In this document: positions 39,566 to 52,134 of the stretch, in pieces | Layout of the letters: each line of letters opens with the position of its first letter | Numbering within the stretch: position 1 is the stretch's first letter | DNA from: Asparagopsis taxiformis | Taxonomy: Eukaryota; Rhodophyta; Florideophyceae; Bonnemaisoniales; Bonnemaisoniaceae | Assembly (NCBI GenBank): GCA_030407315.1 | Contig: JALQPE010000062.1 | Location: 1-64,000, forward strand | Length of the DNA: 64,000 nt | Reading direction: 5' to 3' | Position numbers and translations under genes: made by a program | The notes under the pieces: generated by a model | The model's database searches: none | The model's input: the letters and a program-made list of their open reading frames with translations, nothing else | Told to the model about the DNA's origin: nothing

Positions 39566-42500
39566 ATGGAGAGCATTTCATCCGGCATTCGCATTGAAAA
39601 GCTGGACTACTCCAACTTCCACTCATGGAAGCAAAAGATGGAGCTCATCTTCGGACACCGCGAGGTGGACGAAATGATCGATCCTGACCTACGTCCTCCA
39701 CGCCCGGCAGAACAGGAAGCACTGTCCAAGTGGCTTCGCAAATATAAGACTGCTCGGATGACCATCGGGATCACGTTGTCTGATGAGATGCTCAAGAACG
39801 TCTCACACACCACTACTGCTCTGGAAATGTGGCAGGAGATCTGTAACGTGCACCAAAGGCACACTCTCCTAAACAAACTAGCTGCAAGGCGTGATTTCTA
39901 TACTGCCACTATGAAGCCCGGTGAACAGATGCTCGTCTACATTAATCGTGTTCGACAGATGGCCTCGGTCCTCAGCTCTATGGGCGTGATCATCGACGAC
40001 AAGGAAATGGCTATGGCTGTCCTCAATGGCCTTCCTTCTTCCTTCCAGACACTCATTACTGCTCTTGATGCTATAGGTGATGAGGATCCTACATTCACCT
40101 TCGACAAAGTCCGAAGTCTCCTTCTTCAGGAGGAACGTAGAGCTTCTATTTTGAAACCTGGAAGCTCTTCTTCTGACTCGGCTGCATTATTATCCAGGTC
40201 TGGGAAACAGCCCGGCAGTAACCGAAAGAAATGCACTCATTGCGGTCGTACCAACCACACTGAACCGTACTGTTGGCAAAAGTATGGCCGTCCATCCCGC
40301 TCTCGGCCTGCACGGTCTAAACCTTCTGCCATGGTTACTCTCACCGATTCAGAAGGCAATCCTCCATCAAACTCTGTTTCCGCGTCTACTTTCCATAATG
40401 ATGAAGAGAAAGAGTATGTTTGCCTCATGTCAACTACTCCTGGATCTCTTCATACATCAACTTGGTACATAGACTCTGCTGCCACCTCTCACATGACCTT
40501 CGATCGCTCCATGTTTGTTTCCTATAAGGAAATAACACCGTTCTCCGTAACTCTGGGAGATAAGTCTACCTCAATGGCAGTCGGCCGTGGTGATGTTCGT
40601 TTAATGATCTCTATATATGGGGAAATAAAACAGTGCATACTTCGTGACGTCCTCCACGTTCCCTCTTTTGTATTTTCTCTCATCTCCGTCAGCACCCTCA
40701 CTACTCGAGGCATATCGGTGCAGTTCAATAACAATACAGTCATCCTGACTCAGAACAACAAACCGATAGCCACTGGACGGAGAAGCAAGGGACTCTATGC
40801 CATTGATCTCTTCTCGTCAGAGGCCCCAAAAGACCATGTGCAGCAAACAGCCTGTGTGGCCTCGCTACAGCTCTGGCACGAGCGGCTCGGGCATGTCAAC
40901 AAGTCCGGTATCTCACGCATGGAACAGCTATCTGCCGTGAAGGGCCTCCGAATCAAATCTCAGAAATCAGATGCAGGTGCCCCATGTGAAGGATGCATAA
41001 CCGGCAAAATGCCCCGAGCAGCTATTCCAAAGCTCTCCGAAACGAGAGCATCTGAGCTACTCCAGACAGTTGGTTCACACAGATCTGGCAGGGCCAATGG
41101 AAGTACTCTCGAAAGGGGGAGCTCGATACTTTGTGACATTCATCGATGACAAGTCCCGATGGCTAACGGTATACCCGCTCCACCGTAAGTCCGATTGCTT
41201 CGACTCCTTCCAGAGATTCCTGCGCATTGCTGAAACGCAACCTGGTTGTAAACTCCGCCAACTACGCTCGGATGGAGGGGGAGAGTTCTTCTCAAACGAC
41301 TTTACCTCCTTCCTCGACAGCAAAGGAATCAAACGTCAGACCACCTGTGCATACACTCCGCAACAGAATGGTGTGGCAGAGAGAATGAACAGAACCCTCA
41401 AAGATCAAATTCGTGCCATGCTCCATCACAGCAACACCCCATTCGAGTTCTGGGCAGAAGCACTCTCCTGTGCTGCCTACATTCGTAACCGTGTCACCAG
41501 CCGCTCCCTGCCAACTAGAAATACTCCGTATGAGATCTGGTATGGTAGGAAACCGAGTATTGCTCATATGCGAACGTTCGGAAGTAGATGCTGGTACAAA
41601 ACGCCTGATAAACTTCTTCAGACCCTTGATTTGCGGGCAAAGGAAGCAATTATGCTTGGATACGCAAGCTCCCAGAAAGCCTACAAACTATGGGACACAG
41701 CAAATGAAAAGGTCGTTGTGTCGCGAGACGTAGTGTTCGACGAGCTGCAGAAGAAGCGTTTACCATCTTCTGATACAGACTACAACAGCGTTGATGCTGC
41801 TCCTGAGTCCAATACTGAGCCATGGGATGGAGACAGCAAGTCTGGTCTCTCTACAAAACAGGATACTCCTCCTTCATCCCATTCGGACTCTGACTCTGAC
41901 ACCAACGCTCCACAACCTCAATCTCCTCCACCAACTCCCTCAGCATCTACTGATGAGTCTCTCCTTAACGCTCCGCGTAAATCTTCTCGATCTCGTAAAC
42001 CACCGGGTGAGTGGTGGAAAACAAAACAACTGCCCTTGTCTCCACTACTGCTGATACCACTCCGGAACATCTTCTTACCTTCACTGAGGTGACCAAGGGG
42101 GAGGAGAAAGATCTCTGGATTGAGGCCATTCAGTCCGAGATGGATTCCCTCGAAGCAAATGGCACCTGGATTCTGGTCCCCCGCAGTGAAGCTCTCAACC
42201 TCCTCACTTCGAAGTGGGTCTTCAAACGCAAAGATGTTGTGAGTGAAACTGGTGAGCACTCGATCAAACACAAAGCTCGACTCGTAACTCGAGGATTCCA
42301 GCAGAAGTACGGCATCGACTACTCCGAGACTTATGCCCCCGTTGTCCAGTTCTGTACCCTTCGCATGTTCTTTGCGCTCACTGTCCACCACGATTTGCAC
42401 TGCGACCAAATGGACGTCAAAACAGCCTTTCTCTACGGAGATCTCGAGGAGGACATCTTCATGGAGCAGCCGGAGGGATTCATCGACTCGAAGCATCCAT

Positions 42501-43657
42501 ACCATGTCTGCAAACTGCAAAAGGCTCTATACGGACTCAAACAAGCTCCGAGGCAGTGGCATGCTAAGATCGATGACTTTCTCATTTCACAGCTCGACTT
42601 CCAGAGCTCTCCGTACGATCCATGTTTCTACGTCAGGTATCGTGACGACTCTATGATCATCATTGCACTATACGTCGACGATATTCTTCTTGCTTCAAGC
42701 AGTAGAGATATGTTGGATGAGCTGAAAGCAGAGTTCAGCAAGCGTTTCGAGATGAAGGATTGTGGTAGAGCTCGGGTATGTCTTGGCCTAGAGATTGCGC
42801 GCAACACCTCCAAAGGACTGCTACACTTGAATCAGTCTCGCTACGCTGAAAAGGTATTGGAACGGTTTGGAATGGAAAACGCAAGTCCCGTTGTTACGCC
42901 AATGCAAGCTCAGATCTCCGTCGCGGATACCGAAACTGAGCCCATCGACTCTACGCTCTATCGCAGAGCAATTGGCAGCCTGATGTACCTAGCGGTGGGA
43001 ACTCGCCCTGACATCGCATTTGCCGTTGGGAGACTTGCACAGTTCGTTGAGGCCCCGACAAAAGCTCTCTGGGTAGCCGTTAAACGTGTCCTACGCTACA
43101 TCGCTGGTACACGGGACTTTGGCGTGATGTACAAAGCTACAGCAACACTTGCACCAGTCGGGTACAGCGACTCGGACTGGGGCGGTTGTACTATCAACCG
43201 GAAGTCGACCAGTGGCTATGTCTTCAAGATGGCTGGAGGAGCGGTGAGCTGGAAGTCTCGTAAGCAAGGCTGTGTAGCCCAGTCTTCCTCAGAAGCCGAA
43301 TACATGGCTCTCAGTGCAGCAGTGAAGGAGGCAATCTGGCTGAGAAACATCGTTGGTTTCAGCAGCAGTACAAATCCTGCAGATCCTATCCTCATCAATG
43401 TGGATAATCAAGGATCTATCAAAATGGCTAGGAACGATGCTTCTGGAACCCCCACAAAGCATATCGACATTCGGTATCACTTTGTCCGGGATTGCCTCCT
43501 CGAAGGGATGTTCGATATCGACTACTGTCCAACATCCGATATGGTAGCGGATGTCCTCACTAAGCCTCTGCAAAGGATTCAGTTCGTCAAGCTTCGTGAA
43601 CTTGCGGGGGTAACTACCAGATCATTAATCGAGAAGGTCAAAGAGGGGGAGTGTTGA
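39566..43657 (+). pseudogene. gag-pol: copia-3 gag-pol with two frameshifts
   Basis: Three ORFs (39566-41149, 41070-42092, 42011-43657) give the full polyprotein: Gag, CCHC knuckle, DSAATS protease, integrase, YVDDILLAS reverse transcriptase, RNase H. The frame changes near 41070 (start of the integrase core) and near 42030 (before RT). Each is a one-base indel relative to copia-1. The stop TGA lies in the first bases of the LTR. Confidence 0.92.
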
Positions 43658-44136
43658 AGCACTGGAATTGGCCCTGAGGGGCTCAATTACGTGAGAAAAC
43701 TTTGACCCTCGATTTCTTCTAGGAGTGCTCTAGGCGCTCCGAAACCTATCTCATCGTGTTCAGCGTGCCCGAAGTAGTCGGGTAGCAACTTCTCCGAAGC
43801 TTCTACGACCTTTCTTCATGGAGATAATAGCGTCTGAAGTTTTAATTTGTTTGTCATACTTTCAATTAGTAATTAGAAATGCCAGGATGGGTTGCCATCA
43901 TGGCACAGGGAAAATGTTATGATTAGTGTACACGTGTGGGTGATATGATAGAGATGCCCACGTGTACCAGATTGGCAGCGGGTGCTTGCTAGGACAGACT
44001 GTCAGTGACAGTCTGTCTGGAGCAGCCATGAACAGGCTGTCCTTAGCACCGCCGGCGCACCTCGGCGAGAATACAAATAATGTAGTGAGCTCGCAGATTC
44101 AATAAACGCTCGGTAAGCGACCAATTCGTTTCAACA
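43652..44136 (+). repeat. copia-3 3' LTR
   Basis: 485 bp, TGTTGAAGCA … GTTTCAACA. It is inserted next to GATCT within reverse-oriented copia pol sequence. Confidence 0.85.
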
Positions 44137-44840
44137 GATCTGAGCTTGCATTGGCGTAACAACGGGACTTGCGTTTTCCATTCCAAACCGTTCCAATACC
44201 TTCTCAGCGTAGCGAGACTGATTCAAGTGTAGCAGTCCTTTGGAGGTGTTGCGCGCAATCTCTAGACCAAGACATACCCGAGCTCTACCACAATCCTTCA
44301 TCTCGAAACGCTTGCTGAACTCTGCTTTCAGCTCATCCAACATATCTCTACTGCTTGAAGCAAGAAGAATATCGTCGACGTATAGTGCAATGATGATCAT
44401 AGAGTCGTCACGATACCTGACGGAGAAACATGGATCGTACGGAGAGCTCTGGAAGTCGGGCTGTGAAATGAGAAAGTCATCGATCTTAGCATGCCACTGC
44501 CTCGGAGCTTGTTTGAGTCCGTATAGAGCCTTTTGCAGTTTGCAGACATGGTCTGGATGCTTCGAGTCGACGAATCCCTCCGGCTGCTCCATGAAGATGT
44601 CCTGCTCGAGATCTCCGTAGAGAAAGGCTGTTTTGACGTCCATTTGATCACAGTGCAAATCGTGGTGGACATATGCCTCGAGTAGTGAGGGTGCTGACGG
44701 AGATGAGAGAAAATACAAAAGAGGGAACGTGGAGGACGTCACGAAGTATGAACTGTTTTATTTCCCCATATAGAGAGATCATTAAACGAACATCATCACG
44801 GCCGACTGCCATTGAGGTAGACTTATCTCCCCACTACGGT
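44137..44840 (-). pseudogene. copia-4 fragment: reverse transcriptase joined to protease region by deletion
   Basis: The minus strand reads reverse transcriptase (44672-44137, with YVDDILLASS and the QMDVKTAFLYGDLEQ motif). At 44672/44673 it jumps to a piece of the protease/GAG-pre-integrase region (44840-44673, matching about 40565-40710 of copia-3). The intervening ~1.7 kb, including integrase, are deleted. It ends at 44840 against a small TIR element. Confidence 0.85.
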
Positions 44841-44852
44841 GTTGAAAAGGGG

Positions 44853-45027
44853 GCCTCAGACAGTACGGTGAGACAGTGATTTTTACTGTCTGAGACAGTA
44901 AAAATCACTATGCGGCAAATGAAAATTAATGCCACACTTGGAGACAGTGATTTGCACTGTCTGGCAGACAGTACGGAACACTGTCTGCAGACAGTAAAAA
45001 ACACTGTCTCACCGTACTGTCTGAGGC
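44853..45027. mobile_element. Small TIR element built of CAGACAGT motifs
   Basis: 175 bp with 26-bp perfect terminal inverted repeats (beginning GCCTCAGACAGTACGGTGAG). The interior repeats ACAGTRATTTTTACTGTCT palindromes. No target duplication is evident and no ORF is present, so it is MITE-like. Confidence 0.7.
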
Positions 45028-45195
45028 AGTGAATGGAGACAGTAAAACTTAATGATTTATTCAATAGTTGGATATGATGTAATTTACTGTACTGGGCAGT
45101 GTTGGCGGATAGCGTTTTGTATTGGCCAAGGCAACATGGCCGGATAGTGAAATACGCTGCCTGGGACAATAGATGGAACCAACACGGTGCACTGT

Positions 45196-45370
45196 CCTGG
45201 GCAGTACCTGGAGACAGTAATTTTCACTGTCCTGGGCAGCACCTGTAGACAGTACTTTGTGCTGCCCTGGGCAGTACCTGTAGACAGTATTTCGTGCTGC
45301 CCTGGGCAGCATCTGGAGATAGTATTTCGTGCTGCCCTGGGCAGCACCTGGAGACAGTAAAAGTAGTGTC
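45196..45370 (+). repeat. 35-bp minisatellite, five units
   Basis: Units begin CCTGGGCAG at 45196, 45231, 45266, 45301 and 45336, an exact 35-bp period. Each contains GAGACAGTA or TAGACAGTA, related to the CAGACAGT motif of the adjacent TIR element, and degenerate units continue on both sides (45080-45420). Confidence 0.85.
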
Positions 45371-45420
45371 CTGATATAGTAAAATTCGGTGTCTGGGAGT
45401 GGTGGATGAGATGGAGCGTC

Positions 45421-47118
45421 ACGCTGTCGTGGGCATCTTTTTGGGGTAGAGGGAGGCAGTTCTAGCGCTATGAGGATGGGGCATGGACGGTATTCACATG
45501 GGAATGGACAGAATAGTACGGCTAGGAATTTTTATTTCGTATTGACTATGAGCTAGCGAGAGGTTTACGCGGTAGGATAGGTAGCAATCTAAGAGGGTGC
45601 GATATGGGAAGCTTCACTCTGGATTTGTTTATTTGCGCAGGCTACATTGAGAATAAACAATCCCTATGTTAAAAATGCTACTACAACTAACACTATTCCG
45701 ACGAGTAAAACTAAAACTACTAGAAAAGTCTACAAATCTATCAACTGATTGAGCTGCATGAATAAGCTAGGAAATGAAGAGAAGAAGAAAAAAATGATGT
45801 AGAGAAAGGAAACAAGTTAGTGACGTTGAATTGGAGAGGGAAACTGATGGTTACCAGGAGACTAACGTACCTTAACGAATACCATTGCATCCCAAATTGA
45901 GATATGTACTCATGGGCAGAGGAGAAAAGAAAAGTATTCGAGAAGTGGTAAGAGAGGAAGATAAATGAAAGGAGAAGTGGAAAACTCACCGACTGGAAAC
46001 CTGAGAAGGAGAAAACAAATAGAAAACTGGGTTAGTGGCGTGAAATGTGGAGACGTATCATCTATACCGGTATAAAACAAAGCATCAATAATTACGCTCT
46101 GGAAGCGGTCGCTTCCAGAGCGTAATTATTGATCCTTTGTTTTCCGATGGATATGGAGATGGAAACAGGGATTTCCAGAATCTGTCGTTTAAGTAGCACT
46201 CTGCGGGCGGAAATGACGTGTAGGAGAACAATAGAGGGATGAATTTGAAACGGAGCGGTGCGATGGGAGGCCCAGAAAAACGATACCTAGGGTGCGAATT
46301 ACGCTTTGAAGCACATGACCTGGCACAACAGGCGCAAAATTATTGTATCTTCTACCGCCTTCTCTAGTCTATAATGACGTCATCACTACAGAAATATAGG
46401 ATAAACACTAGCATATGGGGCCTAAAGAAAAGAGTGAGGCGAGGAGTAGGAAAAATGGTGCACTTTCCTGGACGAGGAGTCCGCGCTTCCAGTGATGATT
46501 TGGACGGTATATATCGATGACGTCATTGCATGCTCTGAGCACACTTGGCAGGCAGTCAAAGCGGGCCACGTGGATGTGGGCGGCTAGGAAACAGCAGTGT
46601 GGGAGAAATTTTATAATTTTCATGTTGCAAGCGAGCAGTGAATCTGCATTGCAATATATAAATTTGTGCTAATTTAAGATATCACACCGAGTACGATTCA
46701 ACGAGAGATTGTGTTTTCAACTTGTAAATTGGGCCGAAAATGTGGTAGAGTATACGAGTAGGAAGTACGTGTATGAGAAAATCAGATTCAGTATTAGTGC
46801 CTAGAGCATCACTGCGAAATAAACGGCCGTTTTCCGGAAATGGATACATCTTGGCTGGGTTTGTGGTTAGGGAATGCGATACAAGATAGCAAAACGATGT
46901 TGAGTCCGGATGAAATAGCAATCAATGTTCATAAAGCAATGAGCATAGGGCAAAGCATTGTGGTGAACCAGTTCATTGGATCGAATGAAAGCATGGAAAG
47001 GTTTCGTAACGGTTAAAAGTAGTAGTACTGTATTGAGATAGTAGTCATGTCGTAGAAGTTTAGAGTTGTATTCTATGCAAAAAAACTGAGCGAAGAAGAA
47101 AAGAACAAAAACATCAAG
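45421..47118. other. Long gene-free stretch before module B
   Basis: No gene is supported apart from the hairpin at 46074-46143. Short ORFs on the minus strand (45741-45989, 46682-46921) have no recognisable content. The last few hundred bases would contain the promoter of transposase B. Confidence 0.4.
46074..46143. repeat. Long near-perfect hairpin
   Basis: The arms 46084-46107 and 46110-46133 are perfect 24-bp complements around a GT centre. A further 9 bp (AAAACAAAG/CTTTGTTTT) pair beyond a single C/C mismatch. Total 33 pairs in 70 nt. It is not related to the other palindromes in the window. Confidence 0.85.
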
Positions 47119-50100
47119 ATGGCTCCGAGACGGACTCCTATTCGAAAGAAAACCACAAGTCGTAGGACAAAGGCGAGATTCGATTCACTCAATGTGGCCA
47201 GTCCCAGTAAACAGCTTCCTGGGAAACTGCAGGGAGAAATCCGCAGCAGTGATGCAGCCTGCATGAACAAAGAAATCCCGAGAGGTAATGAGCTACGACG
47301 TGAGTGTACCACAGATGACCTATTGGAGTCCCCAATCCCTATGGGTGACACAATAGAAGGTTGTATTGATGTGTACAGCAACAACGATGAAGCTGGAAGT
47401 GACATCTACGTAGCATCGAGCAAGCTAATGGAATCGGAAGAAGCAACCGAACGAGGTTCTGATTCCATTTCAACTGGAGGCCCGATAGACCGAAATGCTG
47501 GGGATGAAGCATGTGGTGATTTCAAGGCATTACTCCAATGGCCTGCGATGTATGGGGCTTTTCAGCTGAGTGGAACTCAAAGAATGACAAGAGCCCACTA
47601 TGAAGGTACCCTGTTCGGAATGAATTTCCGCAGAGATCCAAGTGAGCATGTCCCGTCGGACTCTGTGATGCGACAGAAGATACTACCGTTCTTGAGAGGA
47701 AACACTGCTATGCAAAGAGCTGTGACATCGAGTTTCCGATAGACCTTCGAAAGAGCGGAGCAAGAGCTGCACAGCATCGAGGTGCAGTACGAACCCGTGG
47801 AACAACATATGACAGAGACAATTGTGGAGGAAAGGCGAAAGTTCGTATTGTACTCCCAAGCACATGGGCTCTGAAAGATGTCCAGACTCGACCAATCTTT
47901 AAAGCATTCCGCAGTGATGCGAACAATCGAAGCTCGGAAGGAGAAAAATCAACCGCAGAGTACAGCATTGAGGATTCGTTCATTGCAAAGTGCAGAAGGG
48001 GTGTTTTGAGCGACCCATTCGTTCGCACAGCAGTTGTTCCCATTGACAGCGATGGGAAAAAGGGTTTGAAGCACATTTATGTACCTGATGGAACAGGAAT
48101 TCGAATCCGATGTCATCCAGGAGCTCGTCAGGTTGCCGTCATCGAAAGAGCAAAAGGGTTCAGGAAGAATGACAGAGATGGTGGGAAACCGAAGAGGAGA
48201 AGAGTGGCGGTTACGTCGTTGTGGGAACTTCATGCTAGGACCATAGTTACCTATGAGGCTCGACACGACGGTGAGCATGATGTGCATGTCGAAAAATATC
48301 TGCAGCCGCGAATGTCACATCTATTGGAATGGGAGAGGCAGCATGCTCTGCGAGCGATATCGCAATGTGTAATCGGAGCAGGAGCCAAGGGAAAAGGAAC
48401 ACGAGCTGGGGACGTGATAACCGTTCTATTACCAATTGGAATGGAAGAGGGTGATATTGTTCCACACGTCGTATTGGTGAACAGGTATTTGAAATAGCAG
48501 GTCGGAGAAGCATCCACCATGTTACTTTGCTTTTCACCGGGCGCGAGCTTTGCTGAAGCCAGAAACCCGCCCGATAGACTAGGAAGCCCCAACTATGAAG
48601 AAATTCGTGTTTCAGGGGTGTTCTCGGATGGTTTCGGAGACCACAGGTCGCAATGGCACCCAGCGTCTCCGCGAGAAGATGCACCATGTTGGGGAAAGCT
48701 GGAGGATGGTCGAAACTACTTTGTTTACCGATTTCTCCTTTACACGGATGACTTTTAACCATTCACAAGCAGGAAGGGAAGTTTTGGTGGATGCTATATG
48801 TTACCTCTCAATCTACCGCCTCGGAAAAGGGGAAGCTACCAAGCGGTTCGAGTGATTGGTTTGCCACCTCCGGGAGTGTCCACAAATTGTGTATTGCGAT
48901 ATATCGTTCAAGATATAGTGCGAGGAAGCACAGAGGGTTTCCCAACGAAAAATGCAGAGGGAGAAGATGTTGTGGTATTTCTAGACCCAGTGGGGAGCAT
49001 TGGAGACTATCCTGCAGTTTCACATACCCTGGATGTTCTTGGACACACATCAAACTCTCCGTGCCACATCTGCAGTTTCCGCAAATATGACCTGAGCAGT
49101 ACTGGTGGCACGAAGAATGCATACACTTCGGTAGTGAACGGGCAAACATCGACGCATGCCAGGAGCAAGTATCGGAATGCATCGACACGTAAGGATGCCA
49201 CAGAAACCCAGCTTCGCACTCTCGGACTGGCTGCAGAAGAAGGGGAAGATTTACCATTTCATGTCCTGAGCACTTCCTTGGAAGCAGTGCAGGAAGAAGT
49301 ACCAAAGACGGAAAACGGAGTTTCAGTTGTCCCAGCAATTTTTGACCCGTACCGTTCCGCAGTGATAGCACCTGACCATCTATTGTCTGGACTGGCACAA
49401 GATGTACTGAACGCTTGTATTTCAGCTGCCAGCCCACGAATTCGAGAGGTAGCTGAATTGCAAATTCTGGGCGCTCTGAAGAAGTTCAGGATGGGAAGGC
49501 AGAACCGTTTATTTGGAACCAACAATCTGCTTTCCATGAACATGAGTGACATATTCAGTGTGCTGCTGATAGCACCTATGGCATTCGAAAACGCAGCTCG
49601 AATGATGGATGGGAAAGGGGAAGGTCATCGTGAAAAATCTGATGGGGCCGTCAAACTAGTAGTGATGTTTCAGAAGCTGGTTTCGTGTATTAGTTTCATG
49701 CCCGTATGGTGTAAAGACGGTCCACATGAAGTAGAGACGGCTGACGGAGAAGGTGGCAGGAATGAATACATTCTGGGAAGAACTGTAGACTACGTGGAGA
49801 CGTTGAATGAGTATTGTCGGAAAGTGAAGGGAGCAGGAGCACATTTGGACAAGCCTAATGTTCATCGTCTTGTCGAGTTTTGTGTTCATACGCTTCCTGC
49901 CTACGGCTCTGTGAAGCACGTGCAGGAGCTTATATTCGAACGGATGCATCAGCCGCTGAAGAAAGGTGTGAGAATGTCCAATCACCAAAGCGAACAGCTT
50001 TCAGCGCTATAATTAGTTCTTGCGGATGACTGGCAGACGAGAGTGGCCATTGTTTTGCGCGAAATCGGCATGGAGCCACAACATTGGTCCTCGTCCGAAT

Positions 50101-50924
50101 GCTCTCAAATGGTCAACATTCTTTCACAGGAGCTAGGGAGAGAAATAGATGTGGAAGACGAGGTAGTGAAAAACTACTTCCAGGAACCGGTTCTCCAGCT
50201 TCTCTCCCAGCGTCGAGGAAAGATATTGTCGGCGGATGGTGAAATTGTGACGTGGAGAAGGCATGGAGATATATCTATTGACGAGGTCAAGGAGTACATG
50301 AATGGAAAATGTGATATGGCAGAGGGTGCTGTAGGTGTTTTCAAACGGTTCTCTACCGAAAGGTACGGAAGCGGAACAAGCGGGTGTGGAAAGTATGCCG
50401 AATGGGTGAGAAGAGTTTCTAGAAGCACTACGACAGAGTGGGGAAGGAAAACAGTGCAGAGATCTGGCTCTCTAGAATCAGGAGCTATCATCCATGCTGT
50501 TTGCCCTGAACAGATGACATGTGAGGATGGTGCAACTTCACAAGCGATTCTGTACCCGGCGTCTCGTCTCACATCAGAGATAATGCGGGGAAGAATTAAT
50601 TATGAACCGCGATTTTTTATTGTTCTAGCGTTCTTTATCCTGAGGAACGAGAGTGCGAGAGATGAGCAAGGTACAGCTTATGGAGTTTGCCTGGGTTTGC
50701 AAAAAACTGATGAAGGAGTGTTCAAGGTCGAAGAGAGGCGACGAACAGTAATTGTGGAGATGAGTGAGGGAGTCACTGAGGTGTTTGGTATGCACTATTG
50801 CAATGGGAGTGTATGCGAATATGATGAGAACATGAGGGAGGTAAGGCACGGACCCGGACTGCTGGAGGGTGGAGAGATATATGCACTATGTAGGCGAGAC
50901 GGATTTCCACCGAGGGCTGCATGA
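47119..50924 (+). pseudogene. Plavaka/CACTA-like DDE transposase B with nonsense mutations
   Basis: ATG 47119 opens MAPRRTPIRKK, a basic N-terminus that paralogue A lacks. After about 200 codons the frame shifts by one base near 47712-47725. It then stays in one frame to 50924, interrupted only by stops at 48495 (TAG), 48756 (TAA, where A has a Gln codon) and 50010 (TAA, where A has a Glu codon). Motifs match A: YTDDF, GCYMLPL, IGDYPAV, GHTSNSPCHIC, NMSDIFSVLL, DKPNVHRLVEF, LIFERMHQPLK and the terminal GFPPRAA. All proposed acidic residues remain. Very little decay has occurred apart from the stops, so loss looks recent. Confidence 0.7.
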
Positions 50925-52134
50925 TTTTTAGGGAAGAATAAAATGAATAACCAGATGCATCACATATGAATAGTACACTCTAGGGCGTTGGTGGATTGGT
51001 GCGAAGTAGTGGGGAGAGGATCTGAGAGGATGGAGGGAGGTATGCTTACAGCAAAGTCATCGTTACGATGACTTTGCTGTAAGAAAACGTTGCCATTACA
51101 GTGGCCAAGAATTTTTTACCGGGTAAAAAAATCGTGGCAGCTGTAATGATTTGCTTTCTTACAGCAAAGTCATCGTTACGATGACTTTGCTGTAAGGAAC
51201 CGTTTCCTTGCAGTGGCCGAAGAATTTTTTACCGGGTAAAAATCAGCAAGAATTTTTACCGGGTAAAAAATTGTGGCCGCTGTAAGAAAACGTTTCATTA
51301 CAGCAAATTCATCGATAGTTAAGGTTAAGTAACCAACTTTAGGATGTCCAGAGGACCTGCTCGTTGTAAGGAATATTGATCAACTGACGAGGAGGAAGCA
51401 TTTTGAATCGACTAGGGTAGGAAGGCAATGAGATTTGGTATGGAAGAAAACTGAATCGCAGTAGTGAATAGGTAGTTGAACAGATTTCATATTTATGTTC
51501 ATTGGTGTATGGTCCATTGGAGCACATTGGAAACCATTTATATGATCACCGTTTAAATAGTCTATGAATCCTTTGCAGCCGAGTACGCCAATAGGAAGAA
51601 ATTCAAGCAGTGGCCTGCACGGGAACCGTTTATTTGTGAGTAGCAAAAGTTAGTGTAGAAATGAATTTTTCAGACTTGTAGGAGAGGTGGATCGTGGTAA
51701 ATGTATAAAACTCACGTAGAATCGATTGATAGGAATCAATGGTATTGAAGAAGAAGCGAGGTGGAGAGTGTGGATGAAATAGGTTGTTGGAATATGAATG
51801 ATAATTGACGTGGTGAGGTAAACGGGTTCGATTTCATTATATGCGCTAGAGGTACATACTATTAGGTGTAGATTGATGGAAAGGGCTAAACGCTTTGTGG
51901 AGGTATCAGGATCAGGTAGAGTCAGAGGTGCTGAGCGGGTGCAGCGTAAGGTTCATCAGGACTGAAGGTACGTAGGGGATGTCTTGTCCGGACAGTATAT
52001 GAGAGGAAGCTGAGAGACGGGAAGCGCATTCGGAGGTACCACAATTGTGGATTTCATCGTCTACACAACAATTGAACAAAGAACCGATTGAACGAACTGA
52101 GATTTCAGGGATTACAATAGGAGACAATAGTATC
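50925..52134. other. Gap between transposase B and ParB-dioxygenase B
   Basis: Contains foldback cluster 1 (51045-51310) and otherwise no supported gene. The frame of the ParB gene is open from 52045 but has no ATG before 52135. Confidence 0.4.
51045..51310. mobile_element. Foldback cluster 1: 39-bp palindromes
   Basis: Two perfect palindromes (51045-51083 and 51158-51196), each with 19-bp half-site CTTACAGCAAAGTCATCGT around one central base, and a decayed third near 51298. Between and after them lie inverted TTTTTACCGGGTAAAAA segments within larger arms (CATTACAGTGGCCA…). The element family is the same as at 55475-55759 and 56306-56515. Confidence 0.8.

Larger units (their letters stand above)
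38158..44136 (+). mobile_element. copia-3: 5'-deleted copia nested in copia-4
   Basis: Forward element lacking its 5' LTR and primer-binding site. The leader with 20-bp repeats, antisense tRNA-like module, intron, zinc-finger ORF, frameshifted gag-pol, polypurine tract and 3' LTR are present. Copia-4 pol sequence lies on both sides in reverse. About 130 bp of copia-4 and the copia-3 5' LTR are missing at 38157, so a deletion followed the nesting. Confidence 0.85.
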
